Of a stretch of 13,231 nucleotides of DNA, positions 7,396-13,227 are shown one piece after another. How positions within the stretch are numbered: the stretch's first letter is position 1; each line of letters opens with the position of its first letter. The notes under the pieces were generated by a model. The model had not been told where the DNA came from. It worked only from the letters and a program-made list of their open reading frames with translations, and did not search any database. The position numbers and the translations under genes were made by a program. Origin of the DNA: an uncultured Eubacteriales bacterium (GTDB lineage Bacteria > Bacillota > Clostridia > Christensenellales > Aristaeellaceae); the NCBI GenBank assembly GCA_900550955.1, contig URUF01000050.1, forward strand, positions 1 to 13,231, written 5' to 3'.

Positions 7396-7550
7396 CGCGG
7401 CGGGCGCAACGGGCTTTCCCGGGCATGCCTTTGGGGGAAGGCCAGCATACCCAAGAGCCTTTATCCTACTAGGCTGGCAGGACGAAAAGAACCGTAAACC
7501 TATACGCTACCCCTTCAACAAAGGTTGAAACAGCGGCCAAGCCCTGTTAA

Positions 7551-7587
7551 CCCGTTTGCCTTTCCTATGGGCAGGCGGGCTTTTTTT
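7551..7587 (+). terminator. Intrinsic terminator in the leader region
   Basis: CCCGTTTGCC (7551-7560) pairs with GGCAGGCGGG (7570-7579) over 10 bp with two G-U pairs and a 9-nt loop, followed one base later by seven Ts (7581-7587). It is the first good terminator after ccdA, 155 bp beyond its stop codon, so it either ends that operon or an RNA encoded in between. Confidence 0.8.
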
Positions 7588-7652
7588 ATGCACGGAACCA
7601 CGCCGGAGGCGGCGCCGCGGAGGGCCCGTGCCGGGAACCCTCCCCTCCCGCG

Positions 7653-7684
7653 CCGCATAAGCTGATTATGCGGGCGTTCTTTTT
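7653..7684 (+). terminator. Second terminator-like hairpin, possible attenuator
   Basis: CCGCATAA (7653-7660) and TTATGCGG (7666-7673) form a perfect 8-bp stem with a 5-nt loop, followed by GCGTTCTTTTT. It ends 19 nt before the AAGGAGG of the next gene, leaving no room for a promoter after it. Transcripts that express the next gene must therefore read through it, which is the arrangement of an attenuator. Confidence 0.6.
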
Positions 7685-7717
7685 CCCGCAAATAAGGCCC
7701 CATAAGGAGGCAAATGT

Positions 7718-8188
7718 ATGAGGGAACCCATAGAGATGAACCAGATTGGCGCGGTGCTGGGCGAAGGCGCAGCCGTGCGCCTAAACGGCGCGGCCATGCA
7801 GTCCGCCGGGGGTGAAACCCATGTGTATTTTGAGCCCTGCGACGAAAACAAGGCCATCGCCATATCCGACGCGTGCGACAACGAAACCGGCATGTGCCGC
7901 ACCCTGGATGTGAGCATGATGCTGCGCAACGTTTGCCCCGGCAAGCGCGTGGCCGTTGGCATGGCCCTGTATGAGGTGGATGAGGACGGCAACGAATATG
8001 CCCGCGGGTTTCGCGCCGTTACCGTGCCCGCGCATGACGGCTGTGGCTGCCGCGATATGCCCGTTACCGGCGTGCGCTTTGTGCTGCCGGAGGATTTGCG
8101 CGTTGACGGCGGCCGTGGCCGCCGGGGGCGCCGCCACTTCATCCTTCGTACCAGCAACCACTATGTGGATGGCGTGGCAACCTTTTAA
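7718..8188 (+). CDS. Conserved-type cysteine-containing protein, unknown function
   Basis: 156 residues, no signal peptide and no membrane segment. Six cysteines (41, 53, 60, 73, 109, 111), including the pair in GCGCRDM. The middle (about 62-125) reads as alternating beta strands with RNVCPGKRVAVGMALYEVDE, EYARGFRAVTVPAH and VTGVRFVLPED, suggesting a beta-sandwich. A basic stretch with GRGRRGRR follows (133-139), and the tail has FILRTSNHYVDG. From memory this pattern (VCPGKRVALxVxLxEVD, GxEYxRGxKxxTxPAH, CRDxxVxxxxFVLPED) recurs in hypothetical proteins of gut clostridia, but I know of no function. The start at ATG 7718 has AAGGAGG 7 nt upstream. It begins a likely operon with the next two genes and may be controlled by the hairpins upstream. 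Confidence 0.85.
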   Translation: MREPIEMNQIGAVLGEGAAVRLNGAAMQSAGGETHVYFEPCDENKAIAISDACDNETGMCRTLDVSMMLRNVCPGKRVAVGMALYEVDEDGNEYARGFRAVTVPAHDGCGCRDMPVTGVRFVLPEDLRVDGGRGRRGRRHFILRTSNHYVDGVATF

Positions 8189-8203
8189 GGAGGCGTAATC
8201 ACC

Positions 8204-8614
8204 ATGTTTTGGAACCGATACCGTGAAGCGGCCATCGTGGGCCTGAGCCTGCTTGCGGGCATTGTGCTCACGGTGCTCGCGTTTTTGAACCTGCTAACGC
8301 CGGGCGCGCTTATACCCGCGCTGGGCGCGGGCTTTGGCGCGCTGTGCCTGTGGATTGCGGCGTTTGTAAGCGCCAGCCCGCTGCGGCAAAACCCCGAATA
8401 CGGCCGCTGCGTGTGCCTGCGGGCGCTGCGCACGGCGATAGGCGCGCTGGCGCTGATGGGCGTATCCGCCCTCACGCTGGCGCTGCTGCCGCCCGCCGCG
8501 TGGCTTTTGCTCATTTTGCTGTTTCTCATTTTCACGCTCGGCGTGTACGCCGCCCTTTCGCTGGCCAGCCTGCTCGGCTGCCTGGCCTGGGGCGGACGGA
8601 CCGCGCGGGGGTAA
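8204..8614 (+). CDS. Small four-helix membrane protein, unknown function
   Basis: 136 residues, almost entirely hydrophobic, with about four membrane helices near residues 8-30, 35-57, 74-94 and 98-125, and short loops. The charged segment SPLRQNPEYGRCVCLRALR (about 59-76) separates two helical hairpins and carries a CVC pair. No signature residues of a known transporter or enzyme were recognised. The ATG is 15 nt after the stop of the previous gene, and its AAGGAGG overlaps that stop codon (TTTTAAGGAGG), so the two genes are co-transcribed and probably co-translated. It could anchor or partner the upstream protein, but nothing in the sequence proves it. Confidence 0.8.
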   Translation: MFWNRYREAAIVGLSLLAGIVLTVLAFLNLLTPGALIPALGAGFGALCLWIAAFVSASPLRQNPEYGRCVCLRALRTAIGALALMGVSALTLALLPPAAWLLLILLFLIFTLGVYAALSLASLLGCLAWGGRTARG

Positions 8615-8710
8615 CAAAGGATAACAAAGGGGAACGCCCGGCATGGACGCTCCCCAAATACCCCTTCCCAAAAAGCTTTTTATTTTCCCACGCACGAAAG
8701 GGATGATACC
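8615..8710 (+). other. Short spacer with an imperfect hairpin
   Basis: The gap between the membrane-protein gene and the NlpC/P60 gene holds an imperfect hairpin, GGGGAACGCCC (about 8630-8640) against GGACGCTCCCC (about 8645-8655), 9 of 11 pairs, and further on an AAAAAGCTTTTT palindrome leading into TATTTT. It could weakly terminate or stabilise mRNA. A ribosome binding site GAAAGG at 8697-8702 serves the next gene. Confidence 0.3.
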
Positions 8711-9457
8711 ATGATACCCGTTAACGCCTTAACGGCGGTTTTCCGCTCCATGCTGGGCTGGCCTTACGCCACCCCCGGTTCTAACGATTCCCGCGGCATC
8801 GACTGTTCCGGCGCGTTTGTTTATGCCTACCGCCAGTTTGGCGAATCCATCTACCATGGCTCCAACCGCATCATCCGCGTATTCTGCCACGATGTGCGGC
8901 GCGTAGCCAGCGTGGATGAGCTGAAGGTGGGCATGGCCATTTTCAAGGCGCGCGAAGACCTTAGCCGCCTGAAGGCCGAATATAAGCCGGGCGGCCGCTA
9001 CTATGACGCCGCCCTGCCCTGCGACTATTACCACATGGGCCTGGTAACAAGCGTGCGCCCGCTGGAAATTATCAACGCCACGCCCCCGCGCGTGCGCATC
9101 GATAGCGACCTGTCCAAATGGCGCTGCGCCGGATACCTTAACGCCGTGGATTACGCCGGCAGCGCGCCCGGGCCCGGCCCCGTTTACGCCGAGGTGACCG
9201 CGCCCAGCGGACGAACCGTAAACCTGCGGCGCAGCCCCTCCAAAACCGCGGCGGTGCTTGTGCGCGTGCCCATAGGCGAAACCGTGGAGGTGCTGGCCCA
9301 AACCAGCGAGCTGTGGTGGAACGTGCGCTACGGCCGCTACGCCGGCTATATGATGCGCGAATTCCTGGTTATGCTTCCCCCAGATGGGCTAGAAACGCCT
9401 CAAAGTTCAAATGAAGGATGCGCTCCCGCTCCGCGTCCGTTAGCGGAAGCGCCATAA
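8711..9457 (+). CDS. NlpC/P60 peptidase with C-terminal SH3b domain
   Basis: 248 residues. An N-terminal NlpC/P60 (C40) domain (about 1-150), which in this family cleaves peptide bonds in peptidoglycan stems, is followed by a bacterial SH3 domain (about 157-222, TVNLRRSPSKTAAVLVRVPIG). Catalytic residues: Cys32 in GIDCSGAFVYAY, His108 in YYHMGLVTSV, and a third polar residue that is Asn122 (EIINATP) where many members have His. There is no signal peptide, so it would stay in the cytoplasm or leave by another route, such as lysis or a holin-like partner; endolysin-like architecture fits. GWPYATPGSND near the start is the usual entry to the fold. The SH3 domain seems complete by about residue 222. 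The last 26 residues (PPDGLETP... to the stop) run antisense into the amidohydrolase gene and look like read-through rather than domain sequence. Likely the third gene of the unit beginning at 7718. Confidence 0.88.
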   Translation: MIPVNALTAVFRSMLGWPYATPGSNDSRGIDCSGAFVYAYRQFGESIYHGSNRIIRVFCHDVRRVASVDELKVGMAIFKAREDLSRLKAEYKPGGRYYDAALPCDYYHMGLVTSVRPLEIINATPPRVRIDSDLSKWRCAGYLNAVDYAGSAPGPGPVYAEVTAPSGRTVNLRRSPSKTAAVLVRVPIGETVEVLAQTSELWWNVRYGRYAGYMMREFLVMLPPDGLETPQSSNEGCAPAPRPLAEAP

Positions 9458-10172
9458 AGCGCGCAATCTCCTCCTCGGGCTTCCACATGGGATAGTCCGT
9501 ACCAAAGAACACGCGATCCGCACCGTAATGGCGTATGATGCCCGCGGCCTCCTCCGGCGCCACTGCGTACAGGCTGGAGGAGGTATCCACCCACACGCCC
9601 GGCCTGCCCGAAAGCACCTTCCACGCCTCGCTCCACACGGACCAGCCGCCCAGATGCGCGCAGATCACCTTTAGGTTTGGCACCCGGTCCAGCACGCGGG
9701 CCATGCGCTCGGGCTGGCTGTAAGGATAGCGGAAATCGCCGGTGTGCACAAGCGCGGGCAGGCCGCGCTCCGCCATATGCCGGAACATCGTTACCGCGCT
9801 TTCGTCATCCAGCAAAAACTGTTGAATATCCGGGTGCAGCTTTATACCGCGCAGCCCGCCCGCAGCAATGCGGTCCAGCTCGCCGGGCACGTCCTCATAG
9901 CCCGGGTGCAGCGTGCCAAAGCCAATCAGCTCCCTGGGATGCTCGGCGGATACGCGCATGAGGTAATCATTGATGGAATGCACGCGGCTGGGCGTGACCG
10001 CCACGCTGTGCACCAGAAACCGCGAAATGCCCGCCGCCGCGCCGTGCGCCATAAGCTGGCCCAGCGTGCCATCCATGCACATGGGAATGTTGTAGAAATC
10101 CCCGGTGGATTTGGCCGCCCGCAGGGCGATGGCATCGGGGTAGATGTGTGCGTGGGTATCGATGATGGTCAT
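9369..10172 (-). CDS. Metal-dependent amidohydrolase (amidohydrolase-2 family)
   Basis: 267-residue cytoplasmic TIM-barrel hydrolase or decarboxylase of the amidohydrolase superfamily. Metal and active-site candidates in order: THAH (His7, His9) after strand 1, GIKLHPD (109-115, Lys111 and His113), LVHTGD (His143), CAHLGG (His173) and FFGTDYP (Asp226). This is the pattern of the amidohydrolase-2/ACMSD-like group; the substrate cannot be inferred. ATG 10172 is chosen because AAGGAG lies 8 nt upstream and the conserved IDTHAHIYPD begins there; the frame is open to 10442 but only through the repeat region. It stands alone on the minus strand, convergent with the NlpC/P60 gene and overlapping its 3' end by 89 bp, with no terminator visible between them. 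No clear promoter was found upstream. Confidence 0.85.
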   Translation of the reverse strand: MTIIDTHAHIYPDAIALRAAKSTGDFYNIPMCMDGTLGQLMAHGAAAGISRFLVHSVAVTPSRVHSINDYLMRVSAEHPRELIGFGTLHPGYEDVPGELDRIAAGGLRGIKLHPDIQQFLLDDESAVTMFRHMAERGLPALVHTGDFRYPYSQPERMARVLDRVPNLKVICAHLGGWSVWSEAWKVLSGRPGVWVDTSSSLYAVAPEEAAGIIRHYGADRVFFGTDYPMWKPEEEIARFMALPLTDAERERILHLNFEAFLAHLGEA

Positions 10173-10229
10173 GCGAAAAACTCCTTGTTGATAATTGCGG
10201 CCAGGCCGCCGTTTGGATGAGGCCCTTTG

Positions 10230-10273
10230 CCGGAGGCAAGGCCCGCAAAGCGGGCAGCCTCCCAGCCAAGCGA
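10230..10273. repeat. 44-bp hairpin-forming repeat, copy 1
   Basis: Begins CCGGAGGCAAGGCCCGC and ends CCAAGCGA. It folds as a two-tier hairpin: GGAGGC against GCCTCC outside, GCCCGC-AAA-GCGGGC (10241-10255) inside. Copy 2 starts 70 bp later and matches at 41 of 44 positions. Confidence 0.85.
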
Positions 10274-10299
10274 GCAGTCCGGCAAACGGCACCCGGCCC

Positions 10300-10343
10300 C
10301 CGGAGGCAAGGCCCGCGAAGCGGGCAGCCTCCCACACAAGCGA
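10300..10343. repeat. 44-bp hairpin-forming repeat, copy 2
   Basis: Differs from copy 1 in the loop (GAA for AAA) and at two adjacent positions near the end (CACACAAGCGA for CAGCCAAGCGA), so both stems are fully conserved. A third CCAAGCGAG fragment occurs at 10361-10369 without the hairpin. The pattern is REP-like rather than CRISPR-like. Confidence 0.85.
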
Positions 10344-10368
10344 CTTGGCCGGCGTACCGCCCAAGCGA

Positions 10369-10393
10369 GCCGGAGGGCCTTCCGCCCTCCGGC
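10369..10393. repeat. Perfect 10-bp stem-loop
   Basis: GCCGGAGGGC and GCCCTCCGGC pair perfectly around CTTCC, directly after the third CCAAGCGAG fragment. No T-run follows on either strand, so it is not a standard terminator. Confidence 0.75.
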
Positions 10394-10431
10394 GGCCTTG
10401 CCATGCAGCCCCAAACGCCCGCGCCCAACCC

Positions 10432-10480
10432 CTGCGCGCCATAGGCGCGCAGAGCGGGGGTCCAGGGGGTCACCCCCTGG
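10432..10480. repeat. Two adjacent perfect stem-loops
   Basis: CTGCGCGCC-ATA-GGCGCGCAG (10432-10452) is followed by CCAGGGGGT-C-ACCCCCTGG (10462-10480), two 9-bp perfect stems. Neither is followed by a T-run. The second resembles G-tract/C-tract repeats that I recall from intergenic regions of other clostridia, and a similar element closes this window. Confidence 0.65.
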
Positions 10481-10530
10481 GGGCATTGTAAAACGGATGC
10501 GCGCGGCTGTCAATGGCGGCAAAATGCCCA

Positions 10531-10559
10531 TTGCCTTTTCCAGGGAAACGCGTTACAAT
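10531..10559 (+). promoter_or_regulatory. Sigma-A-type promoter of the frr operon
   Basis: TTGCCT (10531-10536) and TACAAT (10554-10559) are separated by exactly 17 nt. The GTG start of frr is 44 nt downstream of the -10 box, with AAGGGAGGA at 10589-10597. A promoter here implies frr is transcribed independently of pyrH. Confidence 0.7.
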
Positions 10560-10603
10560 ACCCTTACCAGTATCAGATTTTCAACCGTAAGGGAGGAATT
10601 TTC

Positions 10604-11161
10604 GTGTATCGACAGGTTATCGACACCGCCGCCGAGAAGATGAAAAAAACCACCGCCGTATATCAGGACGATCTGCGCTCCATCCGCGCGGGGCGCGCAA
10701 ACCCGCAGCTTTTGGAGCGCGTGACGGTGGATTATTACGGCGTGCAGACGCCGCTTACCCAGATGGGCAACATCACCTCGCCGGAACCGCGCATGCTGGT
10801 TGTGAACGTGTGGGATCAAAAGGCCATTCCGCTGGTTGAGAAGGCCATTCTCAAGAGCGACCTGGGCCTGAACCCCTCCAACGACGGCAAGATCATCCGC
10901 CTGATCATTCCAGAATTGAACGAGGAGCGCCGCAAGGAGCTGACCAAGCTGGTGCGCAAGGGCGCGGAGGAGGCCAAGGTAGCCATCCGCTCCATCCGCC
11001 GCGACGCGATGGACCAGTTCAAAAAGCTGGAAAAGGATAGCCAGATTACCGAGGACGACCGCGCAAAGGCCGAAAAGAAGATGCAGGAAGTTACGGATAA
11101 CGCCATCAAGGGCGTGGACGAGCTGTGCGCCAAGAAGGAAAAGGAGATTATGGAGGTTTAA
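10604..11161 (+). CDS. frr: Ribosome recycling factor
   Basis: 185 residues, the standard length. Cytoplasmic factor that, with EF-G, splits the post-termination ribosome. Recognised by the family pattern: SIRAGRANPQLLERVTVDYYG (about 26-46), PLTQMGNITSPEPRMLVVNVWD, NPSNDGKIIRLIIPELNEERRKEL and the helical C-terminus with VAIRSIRRDAMDQFKKLEKD and ITEDD. The start is GTG with AAGGGAGGA upstream at good spacing. It heads a frr-unknown-uppS-cdsA operon. In most Firmicutes pyrH precedes frr, but here the neighbour is a divergent amidohydrolase and the repeat region. Confidence 0.97.
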   Translation: MYRQVIDTAAEKMKKTTAVYQDDLRSIRAGRANPQLLERVTVDYYGVQTPLTQMGNITSPEPRMLVVNVWDQKAIPLVEKAILKSDLGLNPSNDGKIIRLIIPELNEERRKELTKLVRKGAEEAKVAIRSIRRDAMDQFKKLEKDSQITEDDRAKAEKKMQEVTDNAIKGVDELCAKKEKEIMEV

Positions 11162-11171
11162 GCGCGGAAGC

Positions 11172-11438
11172 ATGCAGCAAACCTTTGAGCATTTGCTGGG
11201 GCTGCCCACGGCGGCGGCGCTGGCCATTTTACACGCAAGCGGCATTACGGATGTGGCGGTGGTAGCCACCGCCGCGCCGCCGCGCCGCGCGCCTTCCCCG
11301 GCGGACGCCCTGCGCACCCCGCAGGGTGAGGCGCGGGGCTATGCGTCCACCCGTGTGATAGCCGTACAGGACGATGGGCGCACGCTCATCGTTTCGCGTT
11401 TTTTAACGGGCGATCCCCGCGAAAGGAGTGCGTTATGA
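11172..11438 (+). CDS. Small protein between frr and uppS, unknown function
   Basis: 88 residues, no signal peptide or membrane helix. The first part (1-33, FEHLLGLPTAAALAILHASGITDVAVVAT) reads as helix then strand, resembling a PASTA-like half: LLGLPxxxALAIL followed by a strand. Residues about 34-55 are Pro/Arg-rich, probably flexible. The end (RVIAVQDDGRTLIVSRF) reads as a beta hairpin. I recall small proteins of this kind next to uppS in other clostridia but no function. It starts 10 nt after frr with only a weak GGAA ribosome binding site, and its TGA overlaps the uppS ATG (ATGA), so it is embedded in the operon and likely coupled to uppS translation. Confidence 0.75.
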   Translation: MQQTFEHLLGLPTAAALAILHASGITDVAVVATAAPPRRAPSPADALRTPQGEARGYASTRVIAVQDDGRTLIVSRFLTGDPRERSAL

Positions 11439-12172
11439 CCGTACCGCTTTACGCCCCCATAGACCTTGAGCGCCTGCCTAGGCACGTGGCCGTGATTATG
11501 GACGGCAACGGCCGCTGGGCCAAGCAGCATAAGGTAAAGGTGGCCCTGGGCCACCGCACCGGCACCGAAGCCCTGCGCGAGATCATCCGCAACACAAGCG
11601 ACCTGGGCATACAGGCGCTTTCGCTGTACGCCTTCTCCACGGAAAACTGGGCGCGGCCCCAGGCAGAGGTGGACGCGCTGATGCAGCTGATCCTGGACTT
11701 TTTCCAGTCCGAAATTGACGAGCTGGACGCCAAAAACGTGCGCATCACCATTTTGGGCGATAAGGAGGGCCTGCCGCCCAGGCAGCGCGACGCGCTGATG
11801 GAGGCCGAGCGGCGCACGCTTAACAACACCGGCCTGCGCCTGAACATCGCCATCAATTACGGCGCGCGGGCGGAGGCCGTGCGCGCTGCGCGCCTGCTGG
11901 CCCAGGATGCGGCCGCCGGACGCCTGGCTCCCGAGCAGATTGACGAGCGGGCCTTTTCGGACCGCCTGTACACCGCCGGCCTCCCGGATGTGGATTTGCT
12001 TATCCGCACCAGCGGGGAAATGCGGCTGAGCAACTTTCTTTTGTTCCAGTGCGCGTATGCGGAGTTTGTGTTCCCCGCCGTGCTTTGGCCGGATTTTGAT
12101 TTGAAGCAATATCACGAGTGCATCGCGCAGTTTCAGGCGCGCAAGCGGCGCTTTGGCGGCCGCGAGGAATAA
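11435..12172 (+). CDS. uppS: Undecaprenyl diphosphate synthase
   Basis: 245-residue cis-prenyltransferase that extends farnesyl diphosphate with isopentenyl diphosphate to the C55 lipid carrier for cell wall synthesis; a peripheral cytoplasmic enzyme. Motifs: HVAVIMDGNGRWAK (17-30; Asp23 is the catalytic Mg-binding aspartate), GHRTGTEALR, LSLYAFSTENWARP, and the C-terminal DLLIRTSGEMRLSNFLLFQ...YAEFVF. Normal length. ATG 11435 overlaps the stop of the upstream small gene by 4 nt, with AAAGGAG 7 nt upstream. It is followed 17 nt later by cdsA. Confidence 0.97.
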   Translation: MTVPLYAPIDLERLPRHVAVIMDGNGRWAKQHKVKVALGHRTGTEALREIIRNTSDLGIQALSLYAFSTENWARPQAEVDALMQLILDFFQSEIDELDAKNVRITILGDKEGLPPRQRDALMEAERRTLNNTGLRLNIAINYGARAEAVRAARLLAQDAAAGRLAPEQIDERAFSDRLYTAGLPDVDLLIRTSGEMRLSNFLLFQCAYAEFVFPAVLWPDFDLKQYHECIAQFQARKRRFGGREE

Positions 12173-12189
12173 AAAACAAAGGAGGCCCC

Positions 12190-13044
12190 ATGAGCGAGAA
12201 GAACGAGTCCAAAAAAACCTCCATGATGCAGCGCATTGCTACGGGCGCGGTGCTGGTGGCGGTTTTGGCGTTGGTCCTGTACGTGGGCGGCTGGCTGTTT
12301 GCCGCGATGGCGTTTTTGGCCCTGTCGATGGCGCTTTGCGAGGAGCTTAACGCCCTTTCCCGCTATGGGCATCACCCCGTATGGTGGACCAGCTTTGCGG
12401 GCCTGGCCATTTCCGTGCCGCTGATGATGTCCTATTCGTCGCTGCTAATTATCCCTATTTTGACGCTGCTTTCCTTCTGCGTTCTTTTTGTTGTGATGCG
12501 GCGCGAAAACCCGGATTTGATTGATATCATGGTAAGCGTGCTGCCCATGCTCACGGTGGTTTTGCCCGGCATGTGCCTGTTTGGCATTCTGGATACGCAG
12601 CCGCGCAGCTTGCAGGCGCTGCTGCTGGTGCTGGTATTCGCCATCGCCGTGGGGGGCGATACGTTTGCGTACTTTGTGGGCAGCGCCATTGGCGGGCCCA
12701 AGCTGTGCCCGCATATCAGCCCCAACAAAACCGTGGCCGGCTCTATCGGCGGGCTGGTGGGCAGCGTGCTGTGCGCGGTGCTCACGGGCCGCATCTTTTC
12801 CTGGTGCTTCCCGGATTTTGCGGGCTTCCCCCCCATTTGGGGCGATATGCTGGCGGGCCTGTTTGGCGGCGGCGCCGGGCAGATGGGCGATTTGTTCGCC
12901 AGCATGGTCAAGCGCCACTGCAAGGTGAAGGACTTCGGCCACATCTTCCCCGGCCATGGCGGCATGCTGGACCGTTTGGACAGCATCCTGTTTACAGCCA
13001 TCATCATCTATTGCTATCGCGTTATCCTGATGGCGTCCCTTTAA
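12190..13044 (+). CDS. cdsA: Phosphatidate cytidylyltransferase (CDP-DAG synthase)
   Basis: 284-residue integral membrane enzyme with about eight helices; it converts phosphatidic acid plus CTP to CDP-diacylglycerol for phospholipid synthesis. The family signature is complete at about 238-265 (SMVKRHCKVKDFG...PGHGGMLDRLDS). Other conserved pieces are GGDTFAYFVG (Asp157), SPNKTVAGSIGG (177-188) and QMGDLFAS. The start is ATG 12190, with AAAGGAGG just upstream (4-nt gap after GGAGG, somewhat short) and a basic cytoplasmic N-terminus MSEKNESKKT; the open frame continues upstream inside uppS but that is not used. It is the last gene of the operon visible here; dxr and rseP, which often follow, are not in the window. 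Confidence 0.96.
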   Translation: MSEKNESKKTSMMQRIATGAVLVAVLALVLYVGGWLFAAMAFLALSMALCEELNALSRYGHHPVWWTSFAGLAISVPLMMSYSSLLIIPILTLLSFCVLFVVMRRENPDLIDIMVSVLPMLTVVLPGMCLFGILDTQPRSLQALLLVLVFAIAVGGDTFAYFVGSAIGGPKLCPHISPNKTVAGSIGGLVGSVLCAVLTGRIFSWCFPDFAGFPPIWGDMLAGLFGGGAGQMGDLFASMVKRHCKVKDFGHIFPGHGGMLDRLDSILFTAIIIYCYRVILMASL

Positions 13045-13203
13045 CAGGGGGCGGCCCTGGGCCCTCGGGCGGCGCGCCTTCTTTGGCGGGGTGCGCCTCC
13101 GGGGGCTACGCCCTTTATCTTTTGCGCTTTGGAGCGCGTATGCGGGGTGAGGCCGATGCGGGTAGAGCGGCAAGCGGCCCGCTCCGCTAGGGCCAGAGGG
13201 GCC

Positions 13204-13227
13204 AGGGGGGATTTCGATTTCCCCCCT
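13204..13227. repeat. G-tract/C-tract hairpin at the window end
   Basis: AGGGGGGA (13204-13211) pairs with TCCCCCCT (13220-13227) over 8 bp around an 8-nt loop. It follows 159 bp of GC-rich sequence after cdsA in which I see no gene. It could be the terminator of the cdsA operon or a repeat like the one at 10462-10480; the window ends 4 bp later, so a T-run cannot be assessed. Confidence 0.5.

Larger units (their letters stand above)
7396..7717 (+). other. Gene-free structured leader region
   Basis: 322 bp with no credible gene but dense potential secondary structure on the plus strand. Seen directly: GCCTT-TGGGGG-AAGGC near 7427-7443; GCCAGC (7441-7446) against GCTGGC (7473-7478), the first arm overlapping the previous hairpin; TTCAAC-AAAG-GTTGAA (7514-7529); a terminator hairpin 7551-7587; GCACGG (7590-7595), which can pair with CCGTGC (7626-7631), competing with a hairpin GGAGGG (7619-7624) / CCCTCC (7638-7643); and a second terminator-like hairpin at 7653-7684. 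I could not match it to a riboswitch class I know. It may be the ccdA 3' end, an sRNA, or the attenuator leader of the gene at 7718. Confidence 0.5.
10173..10603. other. Repeat- and hairpin-rich intergenic region
   Basis: 431 bp between the divergent amidohydrolase and frr genes. It contains two 44-bp repeat copies, three further perfect hairpins and the frr promoter, all listed separately. Open frames cross it but consist of the repeat sequence and lack start sites, so I regard it as non-coding. Confidence 0.75.

Noticed and set aside
8711..9457. Prophage lysis cassette
   Set aside because: The NlpC/P60-SH3 architecture and a small membrane protein are suggestive, but no other phage gene, attachment site or integrase is visible, so I keep it as a possibility only.
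10230..10369. Possible CRISPR array
   Set aside because: Only two near-identical copies with one 26-bp gap, large two-tier hairpins, a degenerate third fragment and no cas genes.
10173..10442. N-terminal extension of the amidohydrolase
   Set aside because: The extension translates the repeat units only; the conserved THAH motif and an AAGGAG 8 nt upstream set the start at 10172.
10195..10643. Plus-strand open frames in the repeat region
   Set aside because: Composed of the repeats, Pro/Arg/Ala-rich in every frame, without start signals, and the longest runs into frr in the wrong frame.
12573..13190. 205-residue open frame overlapping the end of cdsA
   Set aside because: It is in another frame of a complete cdsA, and its part beyond cdsA has no recognisable content.
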